Below are positions 42,978 through 51,246 of a DNA stretch of 58,269 nt, in pieces; the stretch's first letter is position 1; every line of letters starts with the position of its first letter. A program made the position numbers and the translations under genes. The stretch is from Anaerolineae bacterium (GTDB taxonomy: Bacteria; Chloroflexota; Anaerolineae; Anaerolineales; Villigracilaceae), in contig JAFLCE010000014.1 of assembly GCA_017303655.1 (NCBI GenBank), positions 1 through 58,269 on the forward strand, written 5' to 3'. The notes under the pieces are model-generated. The model worked only from the letters and a program-made list of their open reading frames with translations. It made no database searches and had not been told where the DNA came from.

Positions 42978-43508
42978 CTAAGGTTGAGGTTTGAGTTTGG
43001 GCTGCCAGGCTAACAGCCAAAAGGCACCGATAGCGATAAAAACGTCACCCAGGCTAAAAGCCACCTGGTAGAAGAACCAGCTCGGAGTGAGGAAACGATC
43101 CGCGAGCCACTCGAAGCGCGTCCCTTCTGGCGGCAGGAGAATGTCTTTTGCGCCGAATAAGGTTCCGGCGGGGTAATCCAAAAGATTTACCTGCGTGAGC
43201 CTGCCTGCTGTTTCAAAACTAATGGGCATAAAACCACCGTTGGCAAGCATGACGATAAAATTCAACGCTGCGCCAACCAGCAAGATCTTCATGCCCAGAT
43301 GAGAACTGTTTAGAAGCACAAACCCGATGAAAAGCAGTTGCGAAGCGAGGATCGGGAGGCGGTTAGCTTGCTCGATATATTGCAGGATGAATGCCACCAA
43401 GACCAGCCACAAGGTACGAAGTTTGGGCGCTTCATACGGGACCTGATGCTTGCCAGCCCACCCCAAGCCGACCAGCAGCCCGAGGGCGACTCCTGCCAAT
43501 AAGATCAT
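42978..43508 (-). CDS. DUF5317-family membrane protein
   Basis: 176 residues with ATG at 43508, 2 bp after the stop of the 49-residue peptide gene. Five or six helices are predicted. A loop reads LANGGFMPISFETAGRLTQ, the recognisable block of DUF5317. No enzyme motif is seen. DUF5317 genes are mostly known from Actinobacteria and Chloroflexota and are reported without a function. The tight spacing with the peptide gene and the NHLP-like gene suggests it could be a transporter, receptor or processing factor for the peptide; this is inference only. Confidence 0.75.
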   Translation of the reverse strand: MILLAGVALGLLVGLGWAGKHQVPYEAPKLRTLWLVLVAFILQYIEQANRLPILASQLLFIGFVLLNSSHLGMKILLVGAALNFIVMLANGGFMPISFETAGRLTQVNLLDYPAGTLFGAKDILLPPEGTRFEWLADRFLTPSWFFYQVAFSLGDVFIAIGAFWLLAWQPKLKPQP

Positions 43509-43510
43509 GC

Positions 43511-43660
43511 CTAGCGCGGACCTACCCCACCGCCATTATCCATAGGCGCACCAACGCCAATCACAAGCATGGCGAGGGTCATGAGAACCAGCGCAAGTTG
43601 AATGTGCTGGCTACTGATTTTTTGGGTGTACTGGACGAAAAGTGCGAAATTCTTATTCAT
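43511..43660 (-). CDS. 49-residue hydrophobic small protein, possible signal peptide or pheromone
   Basis: The gene is short enough to be missed by ordinary gene finders. ATG at 43660 has AAGGA 8 bases upstream and TAG at 43511. The protein has a basic and polar N-terminus (MNKNFALFVQYTQKISSQH), one hydrophobic helix (LALVLMTLAMLVIGVGA) and a short Gly-rich tail (PMDNGGGVGPR). The layout fits a single-pass peptide or a precursor whose Gly-rich tail is released; a Pro at the expected +1 position argues against ordinary signal peptidase I cleavage after GVGA. It is the first gene of the operon and is followed after 2 bp by DUF5317. Function is unknown. Confidence 0.7.
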   Translation of the reverse strand: MNKNFALFVQYTQKISSQHIQLALVLMTLAMLVIGVGAPMDNGGGVGPR

Positions 43661-43744
43661 GGGAACATCCTTTCTCTTACTTTCACGGAAACGATGCGCA
43701 TAAGATAGTCCGCCCCAGGCTTCAAAACAGGCTTCAAAAATAAT

Positions 43745-43770
43745 AAAAACAGCCGTTGTCGGCTGTTTTT
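43745..43770 (-). terminator. intrinsic terminator after the SARP/MalT regulator
   Basis: An 11-bp stem AAAAACAGCCG / CGGCTGTTTTT with a 4-base loop overlaps the stop codon of the regulator gene and gives a T-run on the minus strand. It separates that gene from the peptide operon. Confidence 0.85.
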
Positions 43771-46700
43771 AGGTAGTCAATTTACGGTAGAGCGCCTCCG
43801 TTTCTGGAGAAGGTGGCATGTTGAGGTGTTTTCGCAAAGCCGCTTTACACGCCTCGTAGGTCTGTAAGATGGCGGCACGGTTATTCATACGGTGATGGAT
43901 CTGCATCGTAAGACGGTATGCCGCTTCATAAAAAGGCTGGTATTCCACTGCCCGCTGGCAAATGGATAAGGCTTCATTTAACTTGGCTTGCTTTTGATAT
44001 AACCCCGCCAAGGCGAGTAATGCTGCCAGATACTGCTGATCCAGCCGTTCACGGTCAGCCAGGACCCCGTCCAGGTAAATATCATTGAGATATGGACCCC
44101 GGATCAAGTCTATCGCTTTACGATAAAACTCGATCTGTTCCTCTGCCTGTTGAGACGCTTGCGCGCGTGCCAGGTGTGACTCAAAGGCTTCAATATCGTA
44201 TTCATAATTGAGACTACGATTGAATGAGTATTTGTTGTTCTCAAAACGGATGGCTTCATTCCCAACCGCACGGCGCAGGCGGTACATTTCGTTCTTAAAA
44301 CGCAGACGCACCTTGGCGGAGTCATCCAGATCGGGCCAGAATTGTTCTGCCACCTGTTCTTTCGTAAGTGGGTGGGGCTGAGTGAGGAAGAAGAAAAACA
44401 ATTCACGCACCGATTGGGTTTGCCAATCGGAAAGCACCAGTTCCCTTCCACCAACGGCAACTGTTGAGTTTCCAAAGCCCTTAATAACAAGATGTGCAGT
44501 AGGCACTTCCACAACCCGTGCCTGACGGCGGATCTCGCGCCGTACAGCCGGGATATGAGCGGATAGTTTTTCGCCGCGGAGCAAAATGTCGCGCACCCCG
44601 CGCCCGACATCCGGGTCTTTTTGCAAACCTTCTAACCACTGCCTGGCTTGATGCGCCGCGAGCCAGGTAATATGCTGGGGCTTATCTAGAACCTCGCCTA
44701 TCTTTTCAACTGCATTGGCATGGCGCTTGCCCGCCATATATGCAGCAGATAACCATACCCGGGCAGAGATGGTCTCAAGTGTGAGACCATCTTGAATGAA
44801 TGCGGACTCGGCTTGTTCCAGTAGTTTTATGGATTCAGAAATATTGCCAGTAAGCAGGTGATATTTCCCGTTTAATAGATACAGGAGCCCATTATCATAA
44901 TGCGATTGGCTAGCACCAGCCATTTGCGTAAGTTCATGAATCAGTTTCTCCGTAGCGGGAAAATCCGCCTGAGCCAATGCCAGATTTGCCTGCCCAACCC
45001 GCAGAGAGAAAAGCAAAAAATAATCATGTAATTCTTGCAGCAGTTGTTCGGTACGAGCATAATTCTGTTTGGCGGTTTCCACATCCTGTAATTCTGCGTA
45101 CAAGTCTCCGATACTAATGGAGAGTAACGTTTGCAGACGAGTATGCTGGCTGCGTTGAGCGCAGAGCAGCCCGCTTTCAAAAGCGAAGGCAGCCTTCTCA
45201 TACATTCCCCTATGATGATACATATAGCCTATATTGTTTAGCAGACTGGCTTCTTCGATAAGGTTGAATTTCTCTTTATAAATATTCAAGGCTTTATTGA
45301 AGTTCTTTTCTGCTTCTTCGTACATTCCGAGATAATAATGCAGCAAACCAATATCAGCGAAAAGCCGGGGAAGTATTTTTTTTTGTTTATCCAAATGAAT
45401 ATAAATATCCAACATTTTTTCAGATACTTTCAAGGCACTGCGAATTTTCCCCAAACTCATCAAGATCGAGACTTTCCCTTGAAGAGCTTCCGCATAGAGA
45501 AATTGCAGATCATCTCGGTCTTCGATCAGCCGGATGGCGTCTTCTGTATCCTGCATAGCGGTTTGATGATCACCAAGATATCTATATCCGAAAGAACGCC
45601 GTATCAATGAAAGCGCCAGATGTGGAATATCTTCGCTCGCACGGAACAGTTCAATAGCCTTGTTGAGCTCTACCAGCCCACCTTGTGTATCGCCCTTGAT
45701 AAGTTTCAGAGTCCCTGTAGTGGAAAGGATAAACGGATGGTTCTTTAAAATAGAGGGCGGCAGGTCTTGCAACCAGATTTCAACAAGACGGGTCTTGTCG
45801 TACAGGTCGTTAAAACTTGATATGTCGATCAATTCTATCAAGGCATCCACATCGCCCAGTGTATGGATAATGGCAAACGCTCGTTCCCATTCGCTCAGCG
45901 CTTCATAGGCGCGGCTCAACCGCTCCAGAATGGGCTTGATCTCTTCTGCCTTTTCCTTTTCCATACGCTGACGGAGATAATCGCGGAATAAATGATGATA
46001 GCGTAGAGACCGCCCATCTGCACCGACGGGAATTGCAAACAAATTATTCTTCAAAATGGTCTGAATGAAAGCTTGCCAATCTTGTTTCTCAGCATACAAT
46101 GGGGCTAACACAGCTTCACACAAGGCGGCATCGAACTCTTCCATCAGCGAGGTCCGCAACAGGAACTCAAGGATGTGCGGTTGTTGTTTATCGACTACTT
46201 GTTGCCCCAGATAATCGAATAGCCCCACGCCAGTGTTTAAGATCGGTTTGGTATTATCTTTTCGGGCAATCGAATTCCCCGAGAATTGCAAACCTGTGAT
46301 CCAGCCTTCGGTTTCATCGATCAGGTGCTGGGCTTCTTCATCAGAAATATGGATGTTGTGGTTTTGCAGGAATAATGCCTGAAGCTCTTCGGTATGAAAG
46401 GCAAGGTCAGAGAAGCTCAAGCCCGTGACTTGCTCGCGTGCCACCATCAAAGGCAGGTCAGCCAGGGTGGTGAGGGTGCGCGAAGAAACGATCACATGAC
46501 AATTTTCATCCACCAGTTGGATGAAGCGGTTTAAAAAGTTGTAGATCGGTTGGGAAGTTTCCAGGATGTGAAAATCGTCGAGGATCAAAACAAAATGTTC
46601 GTGGATGGAAGCGAAGGTCTCATTGACCAGAGAGACTGCCAGCCGCTCCATATCCTCTTCAAAGGAGTTGACCGAGTCCATCACCGCCAGGGTTTGATGC

Positions 46701-46984
46701 CCAACGCCGGGGAAACGCTCTGCAATAGAGGCGACCAGATAGGCAAGGAAGCGCTGTGGGTCGCGGTCTAACTCATCGAGCGAAAGCCAACAGCATTGGT
46801 ACTCGCTTTGCAAAGCGACATCAATCAATAATGAAGTTTTGCCATACCCCGCTGGGGCAGAGACGAGCACCAGTTTGCTGTCTAGGGCGTCGAACAGAGT
46901 ATCTAACAGCCGCTTGCGCGCCAAAAGTTCGGTGCGCCTGCGAGGTGGAATGATCTTGGTTTTACTAACAGGGACTGATGCCAT
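43769..46984 (-). CDS. large STAND (MalT-like) regulator with C-terminal BTAD/SARP module
   Basis: 1071 residues with ATG at 46984. The NTPase domain has Walker A SAPAGYGKTSLL (about residue 40) and Walker B FVLILDDFHIL, with WLSLDELDRDPQRFLAYL typical of MalT. TPR-like helical repeats span about 390-830. Unlike MalT there is no C-terminal LuxR HTH. Instead an OmpR/SARP-type winged helix (about 840-930, with FWPDLDDSAKVRLRFKNEMYRLRRAVG) is followed by a BTAD bacterial transcriptional activator domain (about 940-1070). Such proteins sense a ligand through the TPRs and activate nearby or distant genes. It lies upstream of the peptide/HD-GYP operon on the same strand and is a candidate regulator of it. 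Confidence 0.9.
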   Translation of the reverse strand: MASVPVSKTKIIPPRRRTELLARKRLLDTLFDALDSKLVLVSAPAGYGKTSLLIDVALQSEYQCCWLSLDELDRDPQRFLAYLVASIAERFPGVGHQTLAVMDSVNSFEEDMERLAVSLVNETFASIHEHFVLILDDFHILETSQPIYNFLNRFIQLVDENCHVIVSSRTLTTLADLPLMVAREQVTGLSFSDLAFHTEELQALFLQNHNIHISDEEAQHLIDETEGWITGLQFSGNSIARKDNTKPILNTGVGLFDYLGQQVVDKQQPHILEFLLRTSLMEEFDAALCEAVLAPLYAEKQDWQAFIQTILKNNLFAIPVGADGRSLRYHHLFRDYLRQRMEKEKAEEIKPILERLSRAYEALSEWERAFAIIHTLGDVDALIELIDISSFNDLYDKTRLVEIWLQDLPPSILKNHPFILSTTGTLKLIKGDTQGGLVELNKAIELFRASEDIPHLALSLIRRSFGYRYLGDHQTAMQDTEDAIRLIEDRDDLQFLYAEALQGKVSILMSLGKIRSALKVSEKMLDIYIHLDKQKKILPRLFADIGLLHYYLGMYEEAEKNFNKALNIYKEKFNLIEEASLLNNIGYMYHHRGMYEKAAFAFESGLLCAQRSQHTRLQTLLSISIGDLYAELQDVETAKQNYARTEQLLQELHDYFLLFSLRVGQANLALAQADFPATEKLIHELTQMAGASQSHYDNGLLYLLNGKYHLLTGNISESIKLLEQAESAFIQDGLTLETISARVWLSAAYMAGKRHANAVEKIGEVLDKPQHITWLAAHQARQWLEGLQKDPDVGRGVRDILLRGEKLSAHIPAVRREIRRQARVVEVPTAHLVIKGFGNSTVAVGGRELVLSDWQTQSVRELFFFFLTQPHPLTKEQVAEQFWPDLDDSAKVRLRFKNEMYRLRRAVGNEAIRFENNKYSFNRSLNYEYDIEAFESHLARAQASQQAEEQIEFYRKAIDLIRGPYLNDIYLDGVLADRERLDQQYLAALLALAGLYQKQAKLNEALSICQRAVEYQPFYEAAYRLTMQIHHRMNNRAAILQTYEACKAALRKHLNMPPSPETEALYRKLTT

Positions 46985-47145
46985 ATATAAATCTTCTATC
47001 TATTATTAATACGCGGAACAGCCGTGATTATTTTATCCTGTATTCATCTGGACAAGCGTTACAGAGCAATATAAAAAGTCTTTGGCTTGTTAATATACTC
47101 AGCGGAAACTTTAAGCCGCGCGTAGGGGAATAACCTGAACATGCG

Positions 47146-47154
47146 TGCTATAAT
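47146..47154 (+). promoter_or_regulatory. extended -10 promoter for dnaE
   Basis: TGC-TATAAT forms an extended -10 box. A start about 7 bases downstream would fall at the beginning of the phased repeat array at 47161, so the array would be the entire 5' leader. Confidence 0.6.
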
Positions 47155-47160
47155 GCCATT

Positions 47161-47257
47161 TAGTTCGGTAGTTTAATAGTTCTATAGTTACATAGTTCGC
47201 TGCCGAACAGCCTACCACCTAACTACCCAACCATCAAACTATCTAACTACTAAACTA
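47161..47257. repeat. 8-bp-phased inverted repeat forming the dnaE leader
   Basis: Five units TAGTTNNN start at 47161, 47169, 47177, 47185 and 47193, exactly 8 bp apart. A 15-base centre follows. Then AACTA or near-identical cores occur at 47213, 47221, 47229, 47237, 47245 and 47253, again 8 bp apart and inverted. The RNA would form a ladder of 5-bp helices separated by 3-by-3 internal loops. The last unit ends 2 bases before the dnaE ATG, leaving no room for a ribosome-binding site. GTTCGG (47163-47168) can also pair with CCGAAC (47203-47208) as an alternative fold. Confidence 0.8.
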
Positions 47258-47259
47258 AT

Positions 47260-50200
47260 ATGTCCTTCGCCCATCTCCACGTCCATACCGAATACTCCCT
47301 GCTAGACGGCTTCTCGAATATCAAGAAGCTGGTCAAACGCGTCAAAGAGATGAACATGGACTCAGTCGCCATCACCGACCACGGCACGATGTTCGGCGTG
47401 ATCGACTTCTACAAAGCCGCTAAAGCGGAAGGCGTCAAACCCATTATCGGACTTGAAGCCTACATGGCGGCACGCGGTATGAAGGACAAGGATTCCAAGC
47501 TAGATCGCTCGTCCTTTCATTTATTACTGCTCGCCGAAAATGACACCGGCTACCGCAACCTGCTAAAGATCGCCTCCGCCGCCCAATTAGACGGCTTCTA
47601 TTACTATCCCCGCATTGACCATGATTTTCTCGCCGCACACTCCGAAGGACTGATCTGCACCTCAGGCTGTATGTCCGCGGAGATTCCGCGCGCGCTGTTG
47701 CAAGACAACCCCGAAGAAGCCCTTCGCAAATGGAACTGGTATTACGATGTCTTCGGTCCCGACCGTTTCTTTGTGGAGTTGCAGCAGCACAACATCCCTG
47801 AAATTCTCGACCTCAATAAAAAACTACTTGAACTGGGTGCGCGTTATTCCGCGAATTACATCGCGACCAATGACGTGCATTATGTGAATCAAGAAGATGC
47901 GAAACTGCAAGACGTGTTACTCGCAATCCAGACCAACTCGACTCTGGCAGACAAAGACCGCATGCGCATGACCGACGACTCGTACTTCCTGCGCTCGCCA
48001 GCGGACATGAGTCGACTCTTTGCAGAAGTCCCTTCGGCGTTGTCGAATACGTTGCTCATTGCTGAGCGTTGTAACGTAGACCTCGGCTTCAAGGGTTATC
48101 ACCTGCCCGAGTTCCCCGTCCCGGATGGGCACACGGCTGAGACTTACTTACGCGCTTTGTGCGAGGCTGGAGCGAGGAAACGCTATCAGGATGACGCGAC
48201 CAGTTCCAAAGTCCGCGAGAGACTCGATTATGAATTAAGCGTCGTCAACAGCATGGGGTTCAACGCCTACTTCCTGATCGTGTGGGACTTGTGTCGCTTC
48301 GCCCGTGAACATGGCATTTGGTACAACGCGCGCGGTTCAGCGGCGGGATCCATCATTGCTTACACGCTTGAGATCACGATGGTCGACCCGCTCGAACATG
48401 CGCTCATCTTTGAACGCTTCTTAAATCCGGGTCGTATCTCGATGCCCGATATCGACTTGGACTTCCGCGATGACCGCCGCCATGAGATGCTTGAATATTG
48501 CGCGCGCAAATACGGCGATGACAAGGTCGCACAGATCATCACCTTCGGCACGATGGGCACCAAAGCTGCCATCCGTGACGTGGCGCGTGTGATGGAAATT
48601 CCGCTTCCAGAAGTGGATCGAGTCGCCAAGCTGGTTCCTTTTTCTCCAGGCGGCACGACCATGGCAGAAGCGCTCGAGATCAAAGAGTTCAAGCAAATTT
48701 ACGACACCGACCCCAAGATGCGCGAAGTGATCGACATTGCCGCGCGCATGGAAGGCACGGTTCGCAACGCAGGCACGCATGCCGCGGGTGTGGTCATCTC
48801 GGATAAACCCATCCTTGAATATTTACCGCTGCATCGCCCGACATCCAATTCAGAAGATACGCCCATCAAGTCTGTGACCCAGTTCGAAATGGGCATTCTT
48901 GATTCGCTGGGCATGTTGAAAGTGGACTTCCTCGGTCTCATCACGTTGACCGTGATGGCGCGTGCTTGTGACCTGATCTTCAAACGCCACGGCATCAAGC
49001 TTGACCTGAGCAATATTCCGGTTGATGACCCCAAGTCATTTGAGTTGATGGGTGCCGGTCAGACGGCTGGCGTCTTCCAGGTGGAAGGCGGCGGCATGAC
49101 GCGCTGGCTCGTGCAGATGAAGCCGAAGAATCTCGATAACATCATCGCGATGGTGGCGTTGTATCGCCCCGGACCGATGGCGTTCATCCCCGATTACATT
49201 GCACGCATGCATGGCGAAGCGGAAGTGGAATATCGTCACCCTTCCATGGAGCCAATCTTCAGCGACACCTACGGCATTCCCGTCTATCAAGAACAACTGA
49301 TGCGCGCCGCTGTGGAACTCGCCGGGTACACTCCCTCCGAGTCGGATGAACTGCGTAAAGCCATCTCGAAAAAGAAAAAAGAAGATATTGAAAAGCACCG
49401 CACCAAGTTCGTGAAAGGTGCCGTTGAAAAAGGCATCGAACAATCCACTGCGGATGCGATCTATACCGACTGGGAAGAATTCGCGCGTTACGGCTTCAAC
49501 AAATCTCACGCGGCAGATTACGGTGTGATTGCCGTTCAGACCGCGTATCTCAAATCACATTACACCGCCGAGTATATGACAGCGCTCATGTCCGCTTCGG
49601 CAGGGCAGACCGAGAAGATCGCCTTCTACGTCGCGGATGCGCGTACGATGGGCGTGCCGGTTCTGCAATCGGACATCAACTCCTCGATGTGGGACTTTGA
49701 CATTGAAGATGTGGATGGCAAACCCCATATCCGCTTTGGCATGGGCGCCATCAAGAACGTCGGTGAGAACTCCGTTCAACCGATTATCGAAGAACGTACC
49801 GCCAACGGAAAATTCACAGACCTCAACGACTTCGCCCGCCGCGTGGATTTGCGCGCTGTTGGTAAACGTTCGCTTGAAAGCCTCATCAAAGTGGGTGCGC
49901 TCGATTCATTCGGCAACCGCGCATCCTTGCTCGCCTCGCTTGATCGCATCGTCGCCATCTCCAGCAATCACTTCCGCGCCGCCGATGCGGGACAAATGAG
50001 TCTCTTCGGCGCGGCAACCGGCATCATTGAAGAGATCACCTTGCCCGAAGTGAAAGACGTGGACAAGCGCGAGATGCTCAACTGGGAGCGCGAGCTGATC
50101 GGTCTTTACATCTCCGACCACCCGCTCAACGAATATCAAGCCACACTCGCAAAGATCGTCAGCTACTTCACGGGTCAACTTGGCGAAGCGAATCACGAAG

Positions 50201-51195
50201 AGAAAGTCCGCATCGCGGGTCTCATCACCGGCGTGCGCCCCTACACCACCAAAACCGGCAAGCCCATGGGTTTCGCCGCGCTCGAAGACATTCAAGGCAC
50301 CGTCGAACTCGTGCTCTTCCCCAAGACCTGGGAACAATCCAAAGAAAAACTCACCGTCGGTCAGATCGTCATCATCGAAGGCAAAGTAGACCAGGGCAGC
50401 ACCCCGCCGAAAATTTTGGTCGATACGATCAAGACCGAAATCGCTGTGACAACCGCGGCGGATGATCCCTTCATCAAAGCGGACTCGACTCCCAAGCCGC
50501 TCCTCGCCCGAACCGAAGCCCAATCTCCCCGCCGCCCCGATCAGACTCCGCCCGCGCCTGCTTCACAACCCAAACTTAATCCAACGCCGAAAGTGACTCA
50601 ACCCAGTAACGAGGTGACGAGGCAGCGAGTGGATGAAGTTAAGCCACAGGTTGCAGAAGAATCTCCAGCCTATAACGTAGACGATATGCCCCCGCCGCCC
50701 GATAACTTCCCCGACGGCTGGGACAATGAATGGCAGCCCTCTTTCGACGAAGCCGCCATCGCCGCTCAGCCTGCGCCGAAGTTCAAGAAAGATGAACCGA
50801 TCACACCTCCGCTGGTGACTCGCGCGGTGACAGCGTTGACTCAAGCCAACGTGATTGAACCCGCCGAAGACAGAGATGAAGCGTTCATTCCATCCTTGTA
50901 TGTCCCGCTTGCCAAAGAAAATAAAGATAAGGATCATCCGCCTAAACAGATCACCATCCTGCTGCGCTCCACCGGTGACAGGGACCGTGACAAGCGCCGC
51001 ATCAAGACGCTGTATGGCACGCTGATCTCATACCACGGACGCGACAAGTTTAGTTTTCAGATCTTCGAGAGCGGCAAGGGACACCTGATCGACTTCCCCA
51101 ACGACACCACGCGCATCTGCCCTGAACTGCTCGAGCGCCTGAAGAAGCTGATGGGCGAAGAGAACTGGCGCGTGGAAGAAATTACGTTTCAGTAA
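47260..51195 (+). CDS. dnaE: DNA polymerase III alpha subunit
   Basis: 1311 residues with ATG at 47260, the expected start (MSFAHLHVHTEYSLLDG). The PHP domain keeps its metal ligands: HVHTEYS, TDHGTMFG, GLEAYM, SFHLLLLA, TSGCMSAE and TNDVHYV, so it may be catalytically active. The polymerase Asp pair is in PDIDLDFRDDRR (near residues 397-399), with a further Asp in LKVDFLGL. An OB-fold follows (about 960-1060). Residues 1085-1190 are a Pro/Asp-rich linker, then a conserved C-terminal domain ending RVEEITFQ. It is the main replicative polymerase. The start lacks a ribosome-binding site because a phased repeat fills the leader. Part of the linker is encoded by 8-bp-phased CGAG repeats. Confidence 0.97.
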   Translation: MSFAHLHVHTEYSLLDGFSNIKKLVKRVKEMNMDSVAITDHGTMFGVIDFYKAAKAEGVKPIIGLEAYMAARGMKDKDSKLDRSSFHLLLLAENDTGYRNLLKIASAAQLDGFYYYPRIDHDFLAAHSEGLICTSGCMSAEIPRALLQDNPEEALRKWNWYYDVFGPDRFFVELQQHNIPEILDLNKKLLELGARYSANYIATNDVHYVNQEDAKLQDVLLAIQTNSTLADKDRMRMTDDSYFLRSPADMSRLFAEVPSALSNTLLIAERCNVDLGFKGYHLPEFPVPDGHTAETYLRALCEAGARKRYQDDATSSKVRERLDYELSVVNSMGFNAYFLIVWDLCRFAREHGIWYNARGSAAGSIIAYTLEITMVDPLEHALIFERFLNPGRISMPDIDLDFRDDRRHEMLEYCARKYGDDKVAQIITFGTMGTKAAIRDVARVMEIPLPEVDRVAKLVPFSPGGTTMAEALEIKEFKQIYDTDPKMREVIDIAARMEGTVRNAGTHAAGVVISDKPILEYLPLHRPTSNSEDTPIKSVTQFEMGILDSLGMLKVDFLGLITLTVMARACDLIFKRHGIKLDLSNIPVDDPKSFELMGAGQTAGVFQVEGGGMTRWLVQMKPKNLDNIIAMVALYRPGPMAFIPDYIARMHGEAEVEYRHPSMEPIFSDTYGIPVYQEQLMRAAVELAGYTPSESDELRKAISKKKKEDIEKHRTKFVKGAVEKGIEQSTADAIYTDWEEFARYGFNKSHAADYGVIAVQTAYLKSHYTAEYMTALMSASAGQTEKIAFYVADARTMGVPVLQSDINSSMWDFDIEDVDGKPHIRFGMGAIKNVGENSVQPIIEERTANGKFTDLNDFARRVDLRAVGKRSLESLIKVGALDSFGNRASLLASLDRIVAISSNHFRAADAGQMSLFGAATGIIEEITLPEVKDVDKREMLNWERELIGLYISDHPLNEYQATLAKIVSYFTGQLGEANHEEKVRIAGLITGVRPYTTKTGKPMGFAALEDIQGTVELVLFPKTWEQSKEKLTVGQIVIIEGKVDQGSTPPKILVDTIKTEIAVTTAADDPFIKADSTPKPLLARTEAQSPRRPDQTPPAPASQPKLNPTPKVTQPSNEVTRQRVDEVKPQVAEESPAYNVDDMPPPPDNFPDGWDNEWQPSFDEAAIAAQPAPKFKKDEPITPPLVTRAVTALTQANVIEPAEDRDEAFIPSLYVPLAKENKDKDHPPKQITILLRSTGDRDRDKRRIKTLYGTLISYHGRDKFSFQIFESGKGHLIDFPNDTTRICPELLERLKKLMGEENWRVEEITFQ
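50605..50632. repeat. 8-bp-phased CGAG repeat in the DnaE linker
   Basis: CGAG cores at 50610, 50618 and 50626 are exactly 8 bp apart inside the Pro-rich linker of dnaE, next to an AGTAACGAG block like that at 54588. Only one arm is clear, so it may be half of a phased palindrome or chance. Confidence 0.4.
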
Positions 51196-51198
51196 CCC

Positions 51199-51232
51199 GT
51201 AGGGGTGCAGCAATGCTGCACCCCTACTTTTT
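51199..51232. terminator. REP-like GTAGGGG hairpin after dnaE, possible terminator
   Basis: A 13-bp perfect stem GTAGGGGTGCAGC / GCTGCACCCCTAC with a 3-base loop (51199-51227) begins 4 bp after the dnaE stop and is followed by TTTTT. It shares the outer GTAGGGG/CCCCTAC arms of the elements at 7881 and 55402, so it is both a family member and a likely terminator. Confidence 0.75.
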
Positions 51233-51246
51233 ATTTCAGGAGGAAT

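Noticed and set aside
47161-47257. Replication origin iterons next to dnaE
   Set aside because: The units are not DnaA-box-like, no dnaA or gidA is nearby, and the head-to-head symmetry fits an RNA hairpin better.
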